Source: Topomyia yanbarensis (taxonomy: Eukaryota; Arthropoda; Insecta; Diptera; Culicidae). From it: a DNA stretch of 64,000 bases. Position 1 is the stretch's first letter, and each line of letters begins with the position of its first letter. Where the stretch lies: NCBI RefSeq assembly GCF_030247195.1, contig NC_080671.1:302572504-302636503 (forward strand), in the 5' to 3' direction. Positions 45,699 through 57,709 of this stretch are shown here, piece by piece. The notes beneath the pieces were generated by a model. The model saw only the letters and a list, made by a program, of their open reading frames with translations. It searched no databases and had not been told where the DNA came from. The position numbers and the translations under genes were made by a program.

Positions 45699-46976
45699 GA
45701 TTTCTAGATCCACCAGGAGGTCATACTACAAATTTGAGCCAAATTGAATAATTCCAACGTATTCGAAGTTTGTGTGGGTTTTTCGACGATTTACATAGAG
45801 AAAACGCATTAAGTTACATTTGCACCACTAGGTGGTACTGTATCCATCAGTTTTTCACTACAAGTGAAAATAAGAAACATTATTTTATTACTTACAACTT
45901 TGTCGAAGACTGCAAACCAATCCAGCTTCCTTAGGAGAAGTTATTTAACTTTTAATGGCGTGATGAATGTATCAGTTTTGCATGGTGCTTAACGGCACAG
46001 GATGCTGAGCCAGAAGTCGATTCCCACGAACTTTATATTTTGCAAAATAACAGTTGGGTTTAAATAAACCGTATGTTTGGAAGAATTTTAGTACATGATA
46101 CGAGGCATCTTTTGACAATATAATTTAAGTTTTCTATATCACCGCATAAAAAGCGCCAAAACTAACTCTTAATAGAAGAGAGCTAAAATATGAACATATT
46201 CAGAAGAATTACTTGAAAAGGCTTGTGCTACAACTTTGTAGAAGACACTTAGTTTCCATCTCTTTCCGCTGACAAGTTAGTGTAGGCACCCTAAACGTAG
46301 TGAAATGTAGAGCTAAAAAGATGACTCATAGCATGTTCTCAAATTCTTCAAAACATACTATTCAGCTAAATTCAACAATTATTTCGCAAGCAATAAGGTT
46401 CGTGGTAATCGATTACGAATTCACTACCATGTGCTGTTGTCCCATACAATACTGACCCAGATATTACTTCATTATAAGTTTAACAACTTCTCCCAAGGAA
46501 GATGTACTGATTTAACGAAGATATGGTCGGTGTTAAGTCAGACCGGACTAAGTCGCAAAACATCAAAAAATGAGATAATGATAGCCCTGGATAAATAATT
46601 TCGTCAGCTACATTGAACTTTTGCCAGAATTTAAATATGTAACAATAAACAGGAATTATGGCAAAAATAATTTTCTAATTATAATGTAAAGGATGCTGCG
46701 ATTCAAACTTTGAACTCGTTTTTCTCGAAATCAATATTTTGTCACTTAGTCCGGTCTGACTTAACACCGACCATACAAACAATGAATTTATCTTTCTTAT
46801 TTTCACTTGCAGTGAAATACTGATGCATACAGTGCCACCTAGCGCTAAAAATGCAAGTTAACGTGTTTTCTCCATGTAAATTGTCGAAAAATCTCATACA
46901 AAGTTTGAAGACGTTAGTTCGGTAGCTACACTTGTTGGATTTAGAGCAGACACTCCTGGTGAGACTAGGAATCGAT
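45699..46976. mobile_element. Near-complete palindromic foldback element, about 1.28 kb
   Basis: The left arm from about 45699 and the right arm to about 46976 are imperfect reverse complements nearly to a centre around 46190-46240. Matched landmarks are CACCAGGAG / CTCCTGGTG, GTTTTTCGACGATTTACATA / ATGTAAATTGTCGAAAAATC, and AAGTGAAAATAAG / CTTATTTTCACTT. Further in, CTTCCTTAGGAGAAGTT pairs with AACTTCTCCCAAGGAAG. The right arm is lengthened by a 250-bp MITE (46524-46773). Nothing is encoded. Confidence 0.8.
46524..46773. mobile_element. 250-bp MITE inside the foldback arm, TA flanks
   Basis: Perfect inverted ends of about 30 bp begin TGGTCGGTGTTAAGTCAGAC. TA lies outside both (46522-46523 and 46774-46775). 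Its removal restores the pairing of the two foldback arms. It is probably a Tc1/mariner/pogo-type MITE. Confidence 0.9.
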
Positions 46977-47679
46977 CCGGTGGGGATAATTTTTTTCTTG
47001 TTACTCGAGTCTTCACCTTATAAATACGTTCAATTTTACGGAAAAATTATGTCTCACTAACACGATTACAACATGTAATGCTTTATCATAATGTTAACAA
47101 TTTTTTATCAGCGTGATTAAAATTTAATAAATTCTATTTCAAAAGAACCTACTTTGAGACAGTAGTTATGGATACGTTTCCTCTGTAAACATTTTAAGAT
47201 TTCATTTAAGATCATTGCGTACAGTTTAGTACACTGCACCCAAGTTTAAATTCTCATGACATCCTGTTCTGTAAATTCAAATATGCACTGTGACCGACAA
47301 TTGACCGGACAATCACAAAGTGTTTATAAATCTGTAGGTTAAACACAAACTGTTTTCAGTTTTGGTCATCGTTCGATTTTGTCGATAGGTTTTGGTAGAT
47401 GCTTTTCGGAGAAAATAAAAATAATTTTTTTCTGTAGCTATCAAAATAAGGAATCAGAATAATATGGCTATATTGGCACGTTGTCCATGTTATTAAGAGA
47501 TTTGTTCCTTGCCATGTAGTCTCGTCACTTTCCTGATGGGAATGGAAAGGGAGATGAAAGAAAATGGTACACCAAAAAATAATGAAATTTAAACGACATG
47601 TAAATCAATACGAATGTAAACATACAACGATTGAATCAAAAATTTGATTGAAAGTTACATTAAAATCAATTGGAGCGTC
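46977..47679. other. No gene recognised
   Basis: AT-rich, no motif seen. Confidence 0.45.
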
Positions 47680-47682
47680 AAA

Positions 47683-47934
47683 GGGATCAACATAAATGAC
47701 GTAGCATTTTCTGAGTGATTTTTAGCACCCCCCTCCCCCATCGTAGCATTTCGTCACAAACCCCTAAATACCCCTGGTAATTACGTAACTTGACGGTAAA
47801 CCTTCGTCCCCCTTGACACCGTAAAAATTTAAATAAATAAAAAAAAGATGTTAGTTAGATGAAACGGTAAAGCTAAAGTAATACAATACCCCCCTCCTCC
47901 CCCATATAATGCTACGTCATTTATGGATGATCCC
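47683..47934. mobile_element. MITE family A, copy 2 (flanked by AAA)
   Basis: 252 bp, closely similar to 1531-1817 along its whole length, with the same inverted ends (GGGATCA...ATAAATGACGTAGC and GCTACGTCATTTATGGATGA). AAA lies on both sides (47680-47682 and 47935-47937). It is about 35 bp shorter than copy 1 because of small internal losses. Confidence 0.85.
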
Positions 47935-47937
47935 AAA

Positions 47938-50039
47938 CAGCATACAATTTTACACTTTCATTCGTGTAATATTACATGTCATTCATTTTACAGCAATATT
48001 CGAGTAAAAATACATTGAAGGGCATTGGTTTTCCGTTTAAAGAAACTGTAATTTTCAACCCACGTGTAAAATTATAATTAAATTCGTTGAAGAAAGCACG
48101 ACGAGTCGTATGTATTTGTGGTGGAACTTAACTTTACATTTATATTCATGCTCCAAATATGTGCATGAAAATAAACTTAAAATTACAAAATATTTTTTCC
48201 TATAGGGAAATGGAAAATGTCAACGCAATACAATTACAATAAAGAACAGCAAACAGCCTGGATTCTTTATACCCGAAGGAATGGTTAACCCTACTAATAA
48301 AGCCTATAGCTCTTTACCACACTGGACTAGCAACTATTTATGTATGGAGAATCAAAAATCCGGATACGCAATTGCATTACATATCAAATCACAAAGATCA
48401 CGTGATTAATCATCAAATTACGGATGCGCTAATTGTACGATTTTTAACGCTCTATCCACATGTGCTACAGTCTGTGCTACGATACGCAAGGTCGTGTGTT
48501 CGAGTCTAGGTGTGCGCCCCTTTACTGTTTTCATTCATCGTGAAATCATCCATGTGTTTACATATGATTTTTATCCACTCATAATTATCTGATAGCATGG
48601 TTGAATGGATTAAGTATTCTTCAGCGATCTCCCCGTGAGAGGCTAATTCTTCAATGCCAGCAGTATTTTTTATCTAACGCATATTGGTCACCAATACGCA
48701 TACATCGCTAATACATAGGCAAGATTCGTTTTTTCTGTTTCTTACATTACATGCAAGGAAGCTTCTTGCAATTTTTGCACATTACCAGAACGCTTGCAAT
48801 TTTTGCTCGTATTTATTGCATTAATTTAAGCGAATCTTACCGGGTACGTTTTGGGTGTAGTGCAGGAACAATTGCAGTATTACAATTGACAAACTAAAAT
48901 GTATTCAACTTTACTTCAATTATGTCTCTGACATTAACCACAAATCTGAAGAGATGGCAAAGTTAGTTGCTTGGACAAATACTCGATGCTCGTGATAAAT
49001 ATTTTTTCTAGAGAACTCAAATTTATAGGACTAGAGGTTATCGGCATGTTCAGGAGTGATTCAGTTCTGAATTCTTACTTTTTGACAGTTCTAAAAGCAT
49101 GTTCAGTAGCGTTTTATTTTATATAGGAATTTCAAATTAGATCTTGAACTGAATATATCCCCAGCAGAGCGTTTTGTTTTTTGATTTCGAACAGTTTTGT
49201 TTTAAAATTTGAAACTATTATACAACACCGTTCTATTTGTTGCTGATTTTAAAACACGTTTAGAACTGTATTTAATTACATAGAAAGTATTCGACACAGA
49301 CATTTAAACCCGACAGACGAGGGCAAATAAATTTGAGACCAGTAATGCTGAAGACATGAATTTTAAACTAACTACACCCAAAACTCGACCGTAGTACCTT
49401 TACGGTAATAAGAAAAAATTGCTAATAGCAAGTTGAATACTAAAACGGTCCCAACCAAAAAATCCCCAAACGGCAATACCAACACATTCAAATCTTCTCT
49501 GCGTCGCACTCATGTTTCATCCACTCTTATACAATAAATATTAACGCGTCGGATTGTCTGGAAGTGTGTAGCGCTTCGCTTGTCATTGTATTGCGCATCA
49601 AGCGAAGTGAACACAATGTGGATAAAGACGAGTTTCTATTTTCTCTACATGACACATTCCGTATTTGAAGATTGGCTCACGCTCAGCTAGCTTCAAAGCC
49701 CAGTCAGAAAAAAACGACTCGAAATAGTTGTGGGGTATTTCGGCCGGTGTTAGATTGAAATTGCTTTTCTATCACTTTTTATCACAGACCTCAACAGCAA
49801 GGTAACGACTGCACAAAACATGATCAGTCCTTCCCGTCATGTACGAAAAGCAAGTCCTACGGTTTGGATCCACGCATCCGAATCGAGGGTCCAGATCCAG
49901 ATACTTGTCTGGATCTAAGCACTTTAATAACTTTTCTCAGCGAATTTTCACAAACTAACAATGTTCCACGAATGTGTTCAGTAGAAGAATACCTTTAGAA
50001 ATATATAGTGTTCTCATGAATTGATTGATGAGGTGATTA
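47938..50039. other. No gene; weak tRNA-like trace and hairpin
   Basis: At about 48470-48525 the phrase GTGTTCGAGTCTAGG resembles a degenerate B box, but no A box at the right distance is convincing. CTTCGCTTG and CAAGCGAAG at 49575-49609 form a small stem. Otherwise nothing is recognised. Confidence 0.35.
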
Positions 50040-50803
50040 TTTATGAATTTATTTTTAATTTTAACCGATTTTCCATACTAATTTCCATATAAACTTTGAA
50101 ATTTTTGGATTCCTTACCGATTTTTACAAACTTTGTCTCAAATGAAAGGTGTAACGTTCCCATTGGTTACTATTGAATTTCTAATTGATCTGACCTCCGG
50201 TTCCGGTATTACAAGGTGATGAGTTCTAACACGTAGAAAATACATATTTAACATATACGACGATGAATGTAAAAAGGTGAAATGTTTTCCAAAAGGTGAA
50301 AACAGACTTTTTAGGACTGCTGATTTCACACCTTTTAGCCTTTCTCATATAGAAAGGTTATGCAATCGGTCGGAATTTCGACCTATTAACCGAGGCCCTT
50401 AGGGCCGAGTCCCTTATACCATCTCGGACCTACCTGACGCCCGCATTCCCTTCGCCCACTCGTATACCAAAAAGGTTGTTCCCAACGCATGCTGTTCTCC
50501 CACTAATTATCCCTCTACTCTCACCCACCAACACGCATTTCAAAATGTATGTTAACATGAAGGCAACATTGATTCACGATGATTACCATAATTAAATATT
50601 ATATATTTATTTGTTTCAAGTTTGTCACAGTCGACATGATGCTCATCGTGTTCGTGGTAGTCCTACTCTCATATATACTTATCAAGCGTTATAAGAATGC
50701 AATAGATATTTCCACAATGTTTTATTGAACGTAGCCAACTCTTAATCATAACTTTGATAAATGAGAAAGGCACAACTGCACCACTAGGTGGCTTAAAACA
50801 TTT
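50040..50803 (-). repeat. Dispersed repeat family B, reverse-oriented copy
   Basis: On the minus strand it runs from GCCACCTAGTGGTGCAGTTG (50797-50778) through the GGCCTCGG-type phrase near 50390 to CCTTTCTATATGAGAAAGG (near 50340). A further internal block of the family (CCGGAACCGGAGGTCAGATC) follows at about 50180-50200. Parts are rearranged relative to the long copies. Confidence 0.75.
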
Positions 50804-51264
50804 TTTTACATTTTTCTTTGCTTTGCTTCCCATCTGCGAATAGCGACGTTGGCTTCGGTTGGAAGAGGTTACCAAATATACGCACTCGCTATTAACCAAA
50901 ACGATAAGTTTCCATTTCCCAACCTTTTTGCCAACCGCCGGTACGGTGTCGTGTTATGATGGCGATTTGCAAATCGCTATTAACCACGGTGCGGTGCGGT
51001 TAGTCTAAATGAAATGGCGATAGTAGCATATCCGCTGGTGATACCCTAATTACCTTTCAATTATTTTTACACAAATTTTACGACGTATGTTCTCTGTGAG
51101 CATTCTAGTGCTTTTAATAATAAAAGAGAAGTGTTGTAAAGTATTATCAAAAATCTTTTTGATTCGAAATTCGGTCTGGTTTCAAAGCACACTCATGTTT
51201 CTCATGTTTTTTAGGTGTAGACCCAAGTCAGTAACAATATCCGAGTAAAGGTCCCACCAGAGTC
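50804..51264. other. No gene recognised
   Basis: A GC-richer patch at 50930-51010 repeats the idea CGATTTGCAAATCG (palindromic, 50964-50977). Nothing else seen. Confidence 0.35.
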
Positions 51265-51745
51265 CCTCTTACCCATGTCAGGTGTCCGTCTTTCCCATTA
51301 TAGTTTTAAAAGGACGATTTCGTACCTCTTTTTTACTATCACTTTAACCCTATAACATTGCACTTACGTTTTCCACCCTAGAACGTTCCACTGGGGTACA
51401 AATGTACGCCACGCCAACTTTGACTCCTGCTTCGACGAAGGCCAAAAACAAATTGGCTGTACCATCTTTTCCCACTCTTACTATGAACTCTAAATTGAAT
51501 TATGGTTAACGTCCCAGGTCGGTAAATGCCTAATTCTCGTCTACACACGGCTCCAAAGAAGGCGTGGGGTATATTTATACGCCAGTGTAACGTTCTAGGG
51601 TTAAACATCTTTCTTTTTAAAATTTTATGAGAATAAGTTACTATATTGATGGAGTATGATCTGAAATCACGGTTTGCATACAATTTGCGAGTAATGCGTC
51701 AATGGATGAGTCGAATTAACGATTTAACCAGTTCCCCTATAATAA
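51265..51745 (+). repeat. Dispersed repeat family D, copy 1 (interrupted)
   Basis: ACCCATGTCAGGTGTCCGTC, TTTTGAAA-like, then (after a MITE) AACATCTTTCTTTTT and CAAATTGTATGCAAACC-type sequence match 57045-57345. The continuity of that second copy shows that 51348-51600 is an insertion. Confidence 0.8.
51348..51600. mobile_element. piggyBac-like MITE, TTAA target site, copy 1
   Basis: 253 bp flanked by TTAA (51344-51347 and 51601-51604). The right end reads CGTTCTAGGG. The left end reads CCCTATAACATTGCAC and then, about 30 bp inward, CCCTAGAACGTT, so the left end is longer than the right. CCCTAG ends with TTAA duplication are typical of piggyBac relatives. Subterminal ACAAATGTACGCCACGC pairs with GCGTGGGGTATATTTAT. 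Confidence 0.85.
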
Positions 51746-51789
51746 TAAACAAAAAGCTAATGAAGTTCGTAGTGTGCCCTTCATACTAG

Positions 51790-52240
51790 CTTTTTAGGTA
51801 CAGACAGAATAGGGAGAGAAAAGCTAAAGCCAAAAATATCTTTTTGAGCAGACCAACCATACAATGTAAATAAACATTATTCATGCCTGATTTGGAGGAG
51901 ATAAGTATTGTACATCCTTCTAAAAAGAAACATAAATATTCGTCAGAATTTAGTTAAATCGTGATTGTAAGGTGCATTCTAGAGTATATGTATTAGTAAA
52001 AGCAAGCTTTAAAATTATCTCATCTCTTTGTTTCAAAATGCACATCATTTGCTAAACAAATCCAACGATCACCATACGGTTTGTTTTCAAAATATAAAAA
52101 TATAATAACATTCACAGTGCTGCACGTGGAAGCGGTTGCCAGAATGTTAGTGTTGAAACCATCATACAAGGAGTGTTGCTGCTTTGACTGATTTTCACTA
52201 TTCGTCTCTCTCCCTATTCTCTCTAGTTAGGTACAATGTA
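51790..52240. repeat. Possible MITE with AATAGGGAGAGA ends
   Basis: GAATAGGGAGAGA near 51814 is mirrored by TCTCTCCCTATTC near 52208, with weaker similarity outside (GGTACA / GTACC). There is no coding sequence. The ends and target duplication are uncertain. Confidence 0.45.
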
Positions 52241-52450
52241 CATATTTGATACTTAAAATAATCACTTTTTCCGTCGCGGTCGATACTTCTTTTATTATAT
52301 TTTTGTTTAAAATCTTTTACCCTTTATTTCGAAACTATATTGCGCTATTCCATTTTCTTATTCAACGTCCATCGCTTTATAGACGGTACTCTTGAATGCG
52401 AACTGAAATTTTCAGTACGCAACAGTCTCTCTACAGCTTTTTGACGTTAA

Positions 52451-53090
52451 TCCTAGAACATTGCACTGGGGTACAAATGTGCCTACGCTAATAAAAATAA
52501 ATTATACACGAACTTTAACCCATATAGTGCAACGATTCCACATATTGTTTGGATGATACCCTGAACAGGTCGTTAGGCTCTTAAATCATACGATGTTTAT
52601 TAGGGTAACGTCTTTTGTGAGGCCGTGTGAAGACGTGAATTCGGTATTTACCAGCATGGGACCATAACCATAATTCAATTTAGAGTTCTTAGTAAGAGTA
52701 AGAAAAGGTGGTATAGCCAGTTTGCTTATAGCCTTCGTGGAAGCACGTGTCAAAGTTGGCGTGGGGTACGCTTGTACGCCAGTGTACGGTTGCCGTTAGC
52801 GTTTCGCCATGTTTCTTTCAAATCGGTTGAAAATTCGCAAAGTTTTAGTAATTTTTGTGAGAAAAAACGAAATCGGGATTTTTTCACTTCCTTTTTGTTC
52901 AAACCAATTTATGTATCATTGATTCAATAAATTCCGTACATTCACTTACACAGCTGTTTTTGCAATCAAAAAACAAAGAAAATTATATATTATACATTTC
53001 TTTTGTTTGCATATTTATCTGCGACAATTGCGACATTTGTACCCCAGTGCAACGTTCTAGGATGAAAAACGAAAGTGCAACGTACACGGG
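52451..53090. mobile_element. piggyBac-like MITE, copy 2 (host of copy 3)
   Basis: Left end after TTAA (52447-52450): TCCTAGAACATTGCACTGGG. Right end, read on the other strand: a 30-bp outer block with CGTTGCACTTTCGTTTTTCA, then TCCTAGAACGTTGCACTGGG. The outer flank is GTAA, a mutated TTAA. Here the right end is the longer one, the reverse of copy 1. Copy 3 is inserted inside. Confidence 0.7.
52519..52795. mobile_element. piggyBac-like MITE, copy 3, nested in copy 2
   Basis: Preceded by TTAA (52515-52518). Its interior from about 52640 to 52770 is the reverse complement of the interior of copy 1 (shared CATAATTCAATTTAGAGTTC and CAAAGTTGGCGTGG). The right end near 52795 is worn (TTAG for TTAA). 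Confidence 0.7.
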
Positions 53091-53094
53091 GTAA

Positions 53095-56000
53095 TACGTC
53101 ATGCACCTACGATGCTTCTAAATTGTTGAACTATTTTGTTTACGCTACGCTCTTTTTATGTCATAATTGAAAATCAATTGAAATGAAATATATCTGCATT
53201 CACATTAAACATACCCTTAGATCGACGAATACCTGTTTGTTTGTTCTATCAATCTACCCACCCCAGTCCCGGGTCTAAGTAAAAACGGCATAAGATGTGT
53301 GAATTTTCAATAGTCTTTTTTTTCTATTTAAGGGAGACCGAGGAGGGTTGAATCAGTTTTTTGTTTTAATTAGATAAATTTAAAAAAACTGTCATTAGAT
53401 AATTGTCTATTTTTAAATTTCTCATTTCTGTTTATACTTCATCAAATTACATCAGAATAAATGGTACAAATCAATAACAAATCATCAATATATTGATTTT
53501 TGGAACAGTGTTCTCTTTGTTCCAACTCTCCTCCTACCGAGGTAAGTTGAAACAGCAATCAATGTAAGTTGATACAAGTAACCAATTATTTTAAATGTAA
53601 TAAAAATGATTTCTAAAGAACCAAATGTTATAATTGTGTCATTTTTATTCGTTCACACTACGATATTTTCTTAAAATGACATAAATTCTTATAATTATTT
53701 TTCACAGTGTCGATCTACGAAGAAATTGACACTTGTTTATAAAATTATTGTTAGATTTTGGCCACAAGTTGAAACAATGTGCTTCAACTCTTCTAGATCG
53801 AGAAGTAAAGCTTGATCCACAATTTACAATTTATACATTGCAACGATGGAAAGAAGACTACATAATTATGATATTGTCAGGATCCAACATCGCTTAATGC
53901 CCTATATATACTAAGTTAAAAAATATTACAAAAACTTACTTTTGCGCATTTTTTGTTGTGTGTTCACCTTAAATACCCTATCACTCATTTAACATCGTTC
54001 ACATGTATTGGAGGATTTGCAAGCACGATGTAAATAAAACAAATCTCTAACGCTACTACTTCGCCAGTAATTGGCATTGTTTCAAATCTCCTCGTTCCCT
54101 TACTCTCCTTTAAAATTCGAATTGCAAAAAAAAATCGAACCAAAATCATCAGCATCACGTAATAAAGTACTCCATCAAAACAAAAATTTCGGATTGTTCG
54201 TCGTATCATTATGTACCTCTTGGTGAACTTACAAGTAAATCATTTGACTTATAAGTCACACCCTTTAATGAAATACAATAAAATCAATCAATTCAACAAA
54301 ACTTTAAACGCCTATTTGATTATTCCACTACCGATTCGATAAAAGCGATATTTGTACAACAATATTTTTCAAAATGAACTTAGAAATGTAGAATGGTGTT
54401 GTCCGTTGACTTTTACTCATTATACAGGTACAGAATTAGTGTTTTTCTGATTAGCGCTCAGCTCTTCACTTTTCCGACTCAAAATGCCTCTTATCTTCGA
54501 TTGCAGATACATTCGAAACAATAACATCTGTCATCTAGTAATTTGAGGTACCACATGAGTGCACTAGAGTCAACATAGTTATATTACTCTCGTATATGTC
54601 TTTGATGGGGTATTATCTTATCCTTGTAGTTAAATATTTTTTTGTATTTTTGGATTGCAGTATTGGCAAATCTTTTATCTAATTTATTATTTAAATTTCC
54701 AAGTTATTATACCTGAAAATCTATTATCAATAGCATCATCTATTGCAACAATAACCTTATTCAGTACAACATATCTGAGTGACATTTTATAGCCTTTAAA
54801 CATTATTATTAGACTGACGAAAATAACAGTTGGTGATCGGTTAGCTGATGAACTGAAACTTAAAGCGATTTGGTGTAAATAACTAGTCCACATAATTTCC
54901 CATTTGAACGGCGAGTGACTGGCAAATCGCCAAGAGAAAACTTTCATTAACCTACACAGAGAAATTGTGATCTGCATTGTTTGCATATTTTCTATCTCCG
55001 TCCCGTTTTTTCTACTATGTAGCTTGAGTCTTGCGTTGCCTGCAGTTCCACTCAACAGTCAGTTCAGGTTTCATAACCATTCTGAATTTAACATACCGAT
55101 TTTTAAAGGCTCAACGTGGGGAGAGGAAGAAAAGGATGGTACTAGGGTTGAAACAAAGTGCAATGTAAATTGAAACATACGAGTATACTTTAAAAAAGGA
55201 TGCCGCTTCATTTGTAATTTAAACGAGCTTTGTCCTTCGGCGCTTTCCATTCACACATCGCATGCCAAAGCAAATTCAAGTGCTGCCTTGAATTATTTTG
55301 TAAACTTCTGTACACAAACCATGGATGAATGGAACGTATTGTTATAATTTATTACATTATTGATACCAAACCAAATGGAATGAATTCCTTTCGGCGTCAT
55401 TTTTGCACCAATTATAAGCTGGTAAGGGCAAAACGGAAAATTAGAGCTAAAAGAGAAATTGGAGGAGGCGCATGGTAGGTTATGGAGAGGAAAATAGAAA
55501 TTTAAAACGATTTTTAAAGTTTGAGATTGAATATCTTGAAACATTAATGGTGGACATAATTCAGAAAAGACAGCATCAATCAGAGAATCTAGAAAAATAG
55601 TAATTGTTAGTTACAGTGTTGCCAAATATGCAATACTTCCAGTTTAAAACTTAAACTGCATTTTTCTCACAATTTGTGTATTTTTATCTTGAAAATGATT
55701 ATTTCGTTGTGTTTCTCAGACAGTTTTACATATAAAAACATCTAATACATCAAGATAACTTGTACCAATCCTCAGACATAGTCATTTTAAGCAAAAATCA
55801 CAGAATATCTCAGTACGTTTCTCGCCATATCGCAGTAACTAAGCAGAATATCAAAACTCTGAAAACACCACTTTGTAGAGATTAGACAAATAATATGGCA
55901 TATCTAGCTCAGTTTACCCCAAAATGGCGTTTGTCATATGATAACACAACAGCAGCGATATAGCTAACCTGCAATCTTTTTGGTTCAATGAAAGCACATG

Positions 56001-57044
56001 ACGACATGTACACTTTTCAGACCACGGTGCAGAAACAAGGTGTCAAATCACATCACGGATACTCAGATAACGTCTGTTGAATGATTGCATTATTAGTAAA
56101 GTAAGAATTGGTAGAACTTGAATATGACTGCGTTGTAAATAACATATGGTGTATACGAAACTAATGAAATGACACGGTATAAAGGATCCCGATGTAATTA
56201 TTTTGTGTAATTATCCCAAAGTAATTGTTTTGTGGACCATTCCTTGATTTTGGACACCAGCCACAATGTCGAAACAATCTATCAGTTGTTGGATTACCTT
56301 CATACTAAATCACATAGCTGGTGTACTGATACATGTCTTCCATTTTCTTAGCAACATCTATGCGAATTGGCTTATATTGCTAGCAATTTATTACAGCAGA
56401 AAAATACGAATGCCTCAACGAAACAGCTGGTGCAAAATGATTATGCGATTGCTCACTCTAATTTGCTGCCGTTCACCGCCATCTGCACAATGTCTGAAAA
56501 ATATGGTATCATTTTTCGCTCACGTATAACAGTTTTATTCCGTATGCCGTCTGCCAGCCCGCGAAATTACATGAAAGTGGAAATATATCAAACAGGTACA
56601 GTCCTTGGTACAGTCACATTCTGTTTCCAGCTCACGTGGCAACTTGAAGGCCTCGTAGGACAGTAACGTAGCGATAAGGCAAGCTTTGCACTGCACAGGT
56701 TCAACTATACATCCACCTTGCTCACTTCATAGGCATCCATTCAAATCACACAGGTTTGCTAATCCGATCGACGAAACGTGTTTGATATTGCACAGAAAAA
56801 AGGATTGATTGCAAATGCATGTAGGAATTTTCTTCCACGAAGCAATCGCATCAGTCAGTTCGACAGAAAAGGTTGTAGAGGAAAATAGCCTAAGACGGAC
56901 CTTGCGCTTCTCCATACTGGAAAAGATGGGCATATTTTCTATGCTAAAACAAAGCAGAATACTGTTAAATTGCACACCCATGGACTTTTTTTTATTATCA
57001 CAACATCGTGATGTACCGACAGAAAACAAAACTTATTGGTCTCA
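53095..57044. other. AT-rich DNA, no gene recognised
   Basis: Phrases such as GGGAGACCGAGGAGGGTTGAA (53331), AAGTTGAAACA (53550, 53766) and GGGTTGAAACAAAGTGCAATG (55145) suggest one or more decayed repeats without clear ends. Short frames at 54687-55055, 56266-56666 and 56809-57132 have no known domain. Confidence 0.4.
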
Positions 57045-57345
57045 CTCTGCCCTTGCCCTATGCTCATCTTTACCAATGCTGCATGTCCATTTTACCCATG
57101 CCAGGTGTCCGTATTTCCCACCCCCGTTTTGAAATGACGATTATGTTCCTCTTTTTCACAACTATTTTAAACATCTTTCTGTTTGAAAATCTTTAAGTAT
57201 AAGTTACTATATTGATATAATATGATCTCAAATCACGGTTTGCGTACAATTTGCGAGCAATGCATCATTGAATGAGTCGAATTAGCTATTTAACATTAAG
57301 GTGTCCGTCATAGGCACAGCTCCCCTATTCGTATAGAGTTGAACA
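57045..57345 (+). repeat. Dispersed repeat family D, copy 2 (uninterrupted)
   Basis: It matches 51265-51745 without the MITE (ACCCATGCCAGGTGTCCG, TTTTAAACATCTTTCTG, AAATCACGGTTTGCGTACAA). Confidence 0.8.
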
Positions 57346-57385
57346 CACATAAAAATTTCGCCTTTATCGAGATTTCTAAAAAAGT

Positions 57386-57709
57386 GTGGCAATTCATTCT
57401 ATCATACGAAGTTCCCATAAAGATTTGACATCAAACTGCCATTGCATTCGGTATGTCGTAGAAGAGCACGGTCAGATTAATGTCCATTTCATTAGACAAA
57501 GTCTCAATCTACCAAATTGTTCAGATTTTCATCCTACCGAAAATTTTTGGCCAATCCATACAATCTCTTTTGAGGCAAAACAATCCATACAATCTCTTTT
57601 GAGATTAAAAGAACCTTTGCGATATTTGGGTTTTCACCGTGAGTGTGCAGAAACTTTTCACGTATCTTGCTACAACAAATTTAGAGAGGTGGTGGCAGCC
57701 AAACTCTAA
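57386..57709 (+). pseudogene. Tc1/mariner transposase C-terminal remnant
   Basis: A 107-codon plus frame keeps the last catalytic region: HKDLTSNCHC stands where FWPDLASCHY is expected, and NLPNCSDFHPTENFWP where NPPNCPELRPVEQYW is expected. The acidic residues are about 38 apart, close to DD37E. The C-terminal helix ends ECAETFHVSCYNKFREVVAA. A 29-bp tandem duplication (57552-57603) shifts the frame in between. The N-terminal two thirds and the termini are not found. Confidence 0.65.
57552..57603. repeat. 23-bp direct tandem duplication, period 29
   Basis: CAATCCATACAATCTCTTTT plus GAG occurs exactly at 57552-57574 and 57581-57603, inside the transposase remnant. Confidence 0.95.

Noticed and set aside
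48470..48525. tRNA-derived SINE
   Set aside because: The B-box match is weak and there is no A box at a proper distance.
49575..49609. Stem-loop as a terminator
   Set aside because: A 9-bp stem with a long loop and no T run; intrinsic terminators of this kind are not expected in an insect genome.
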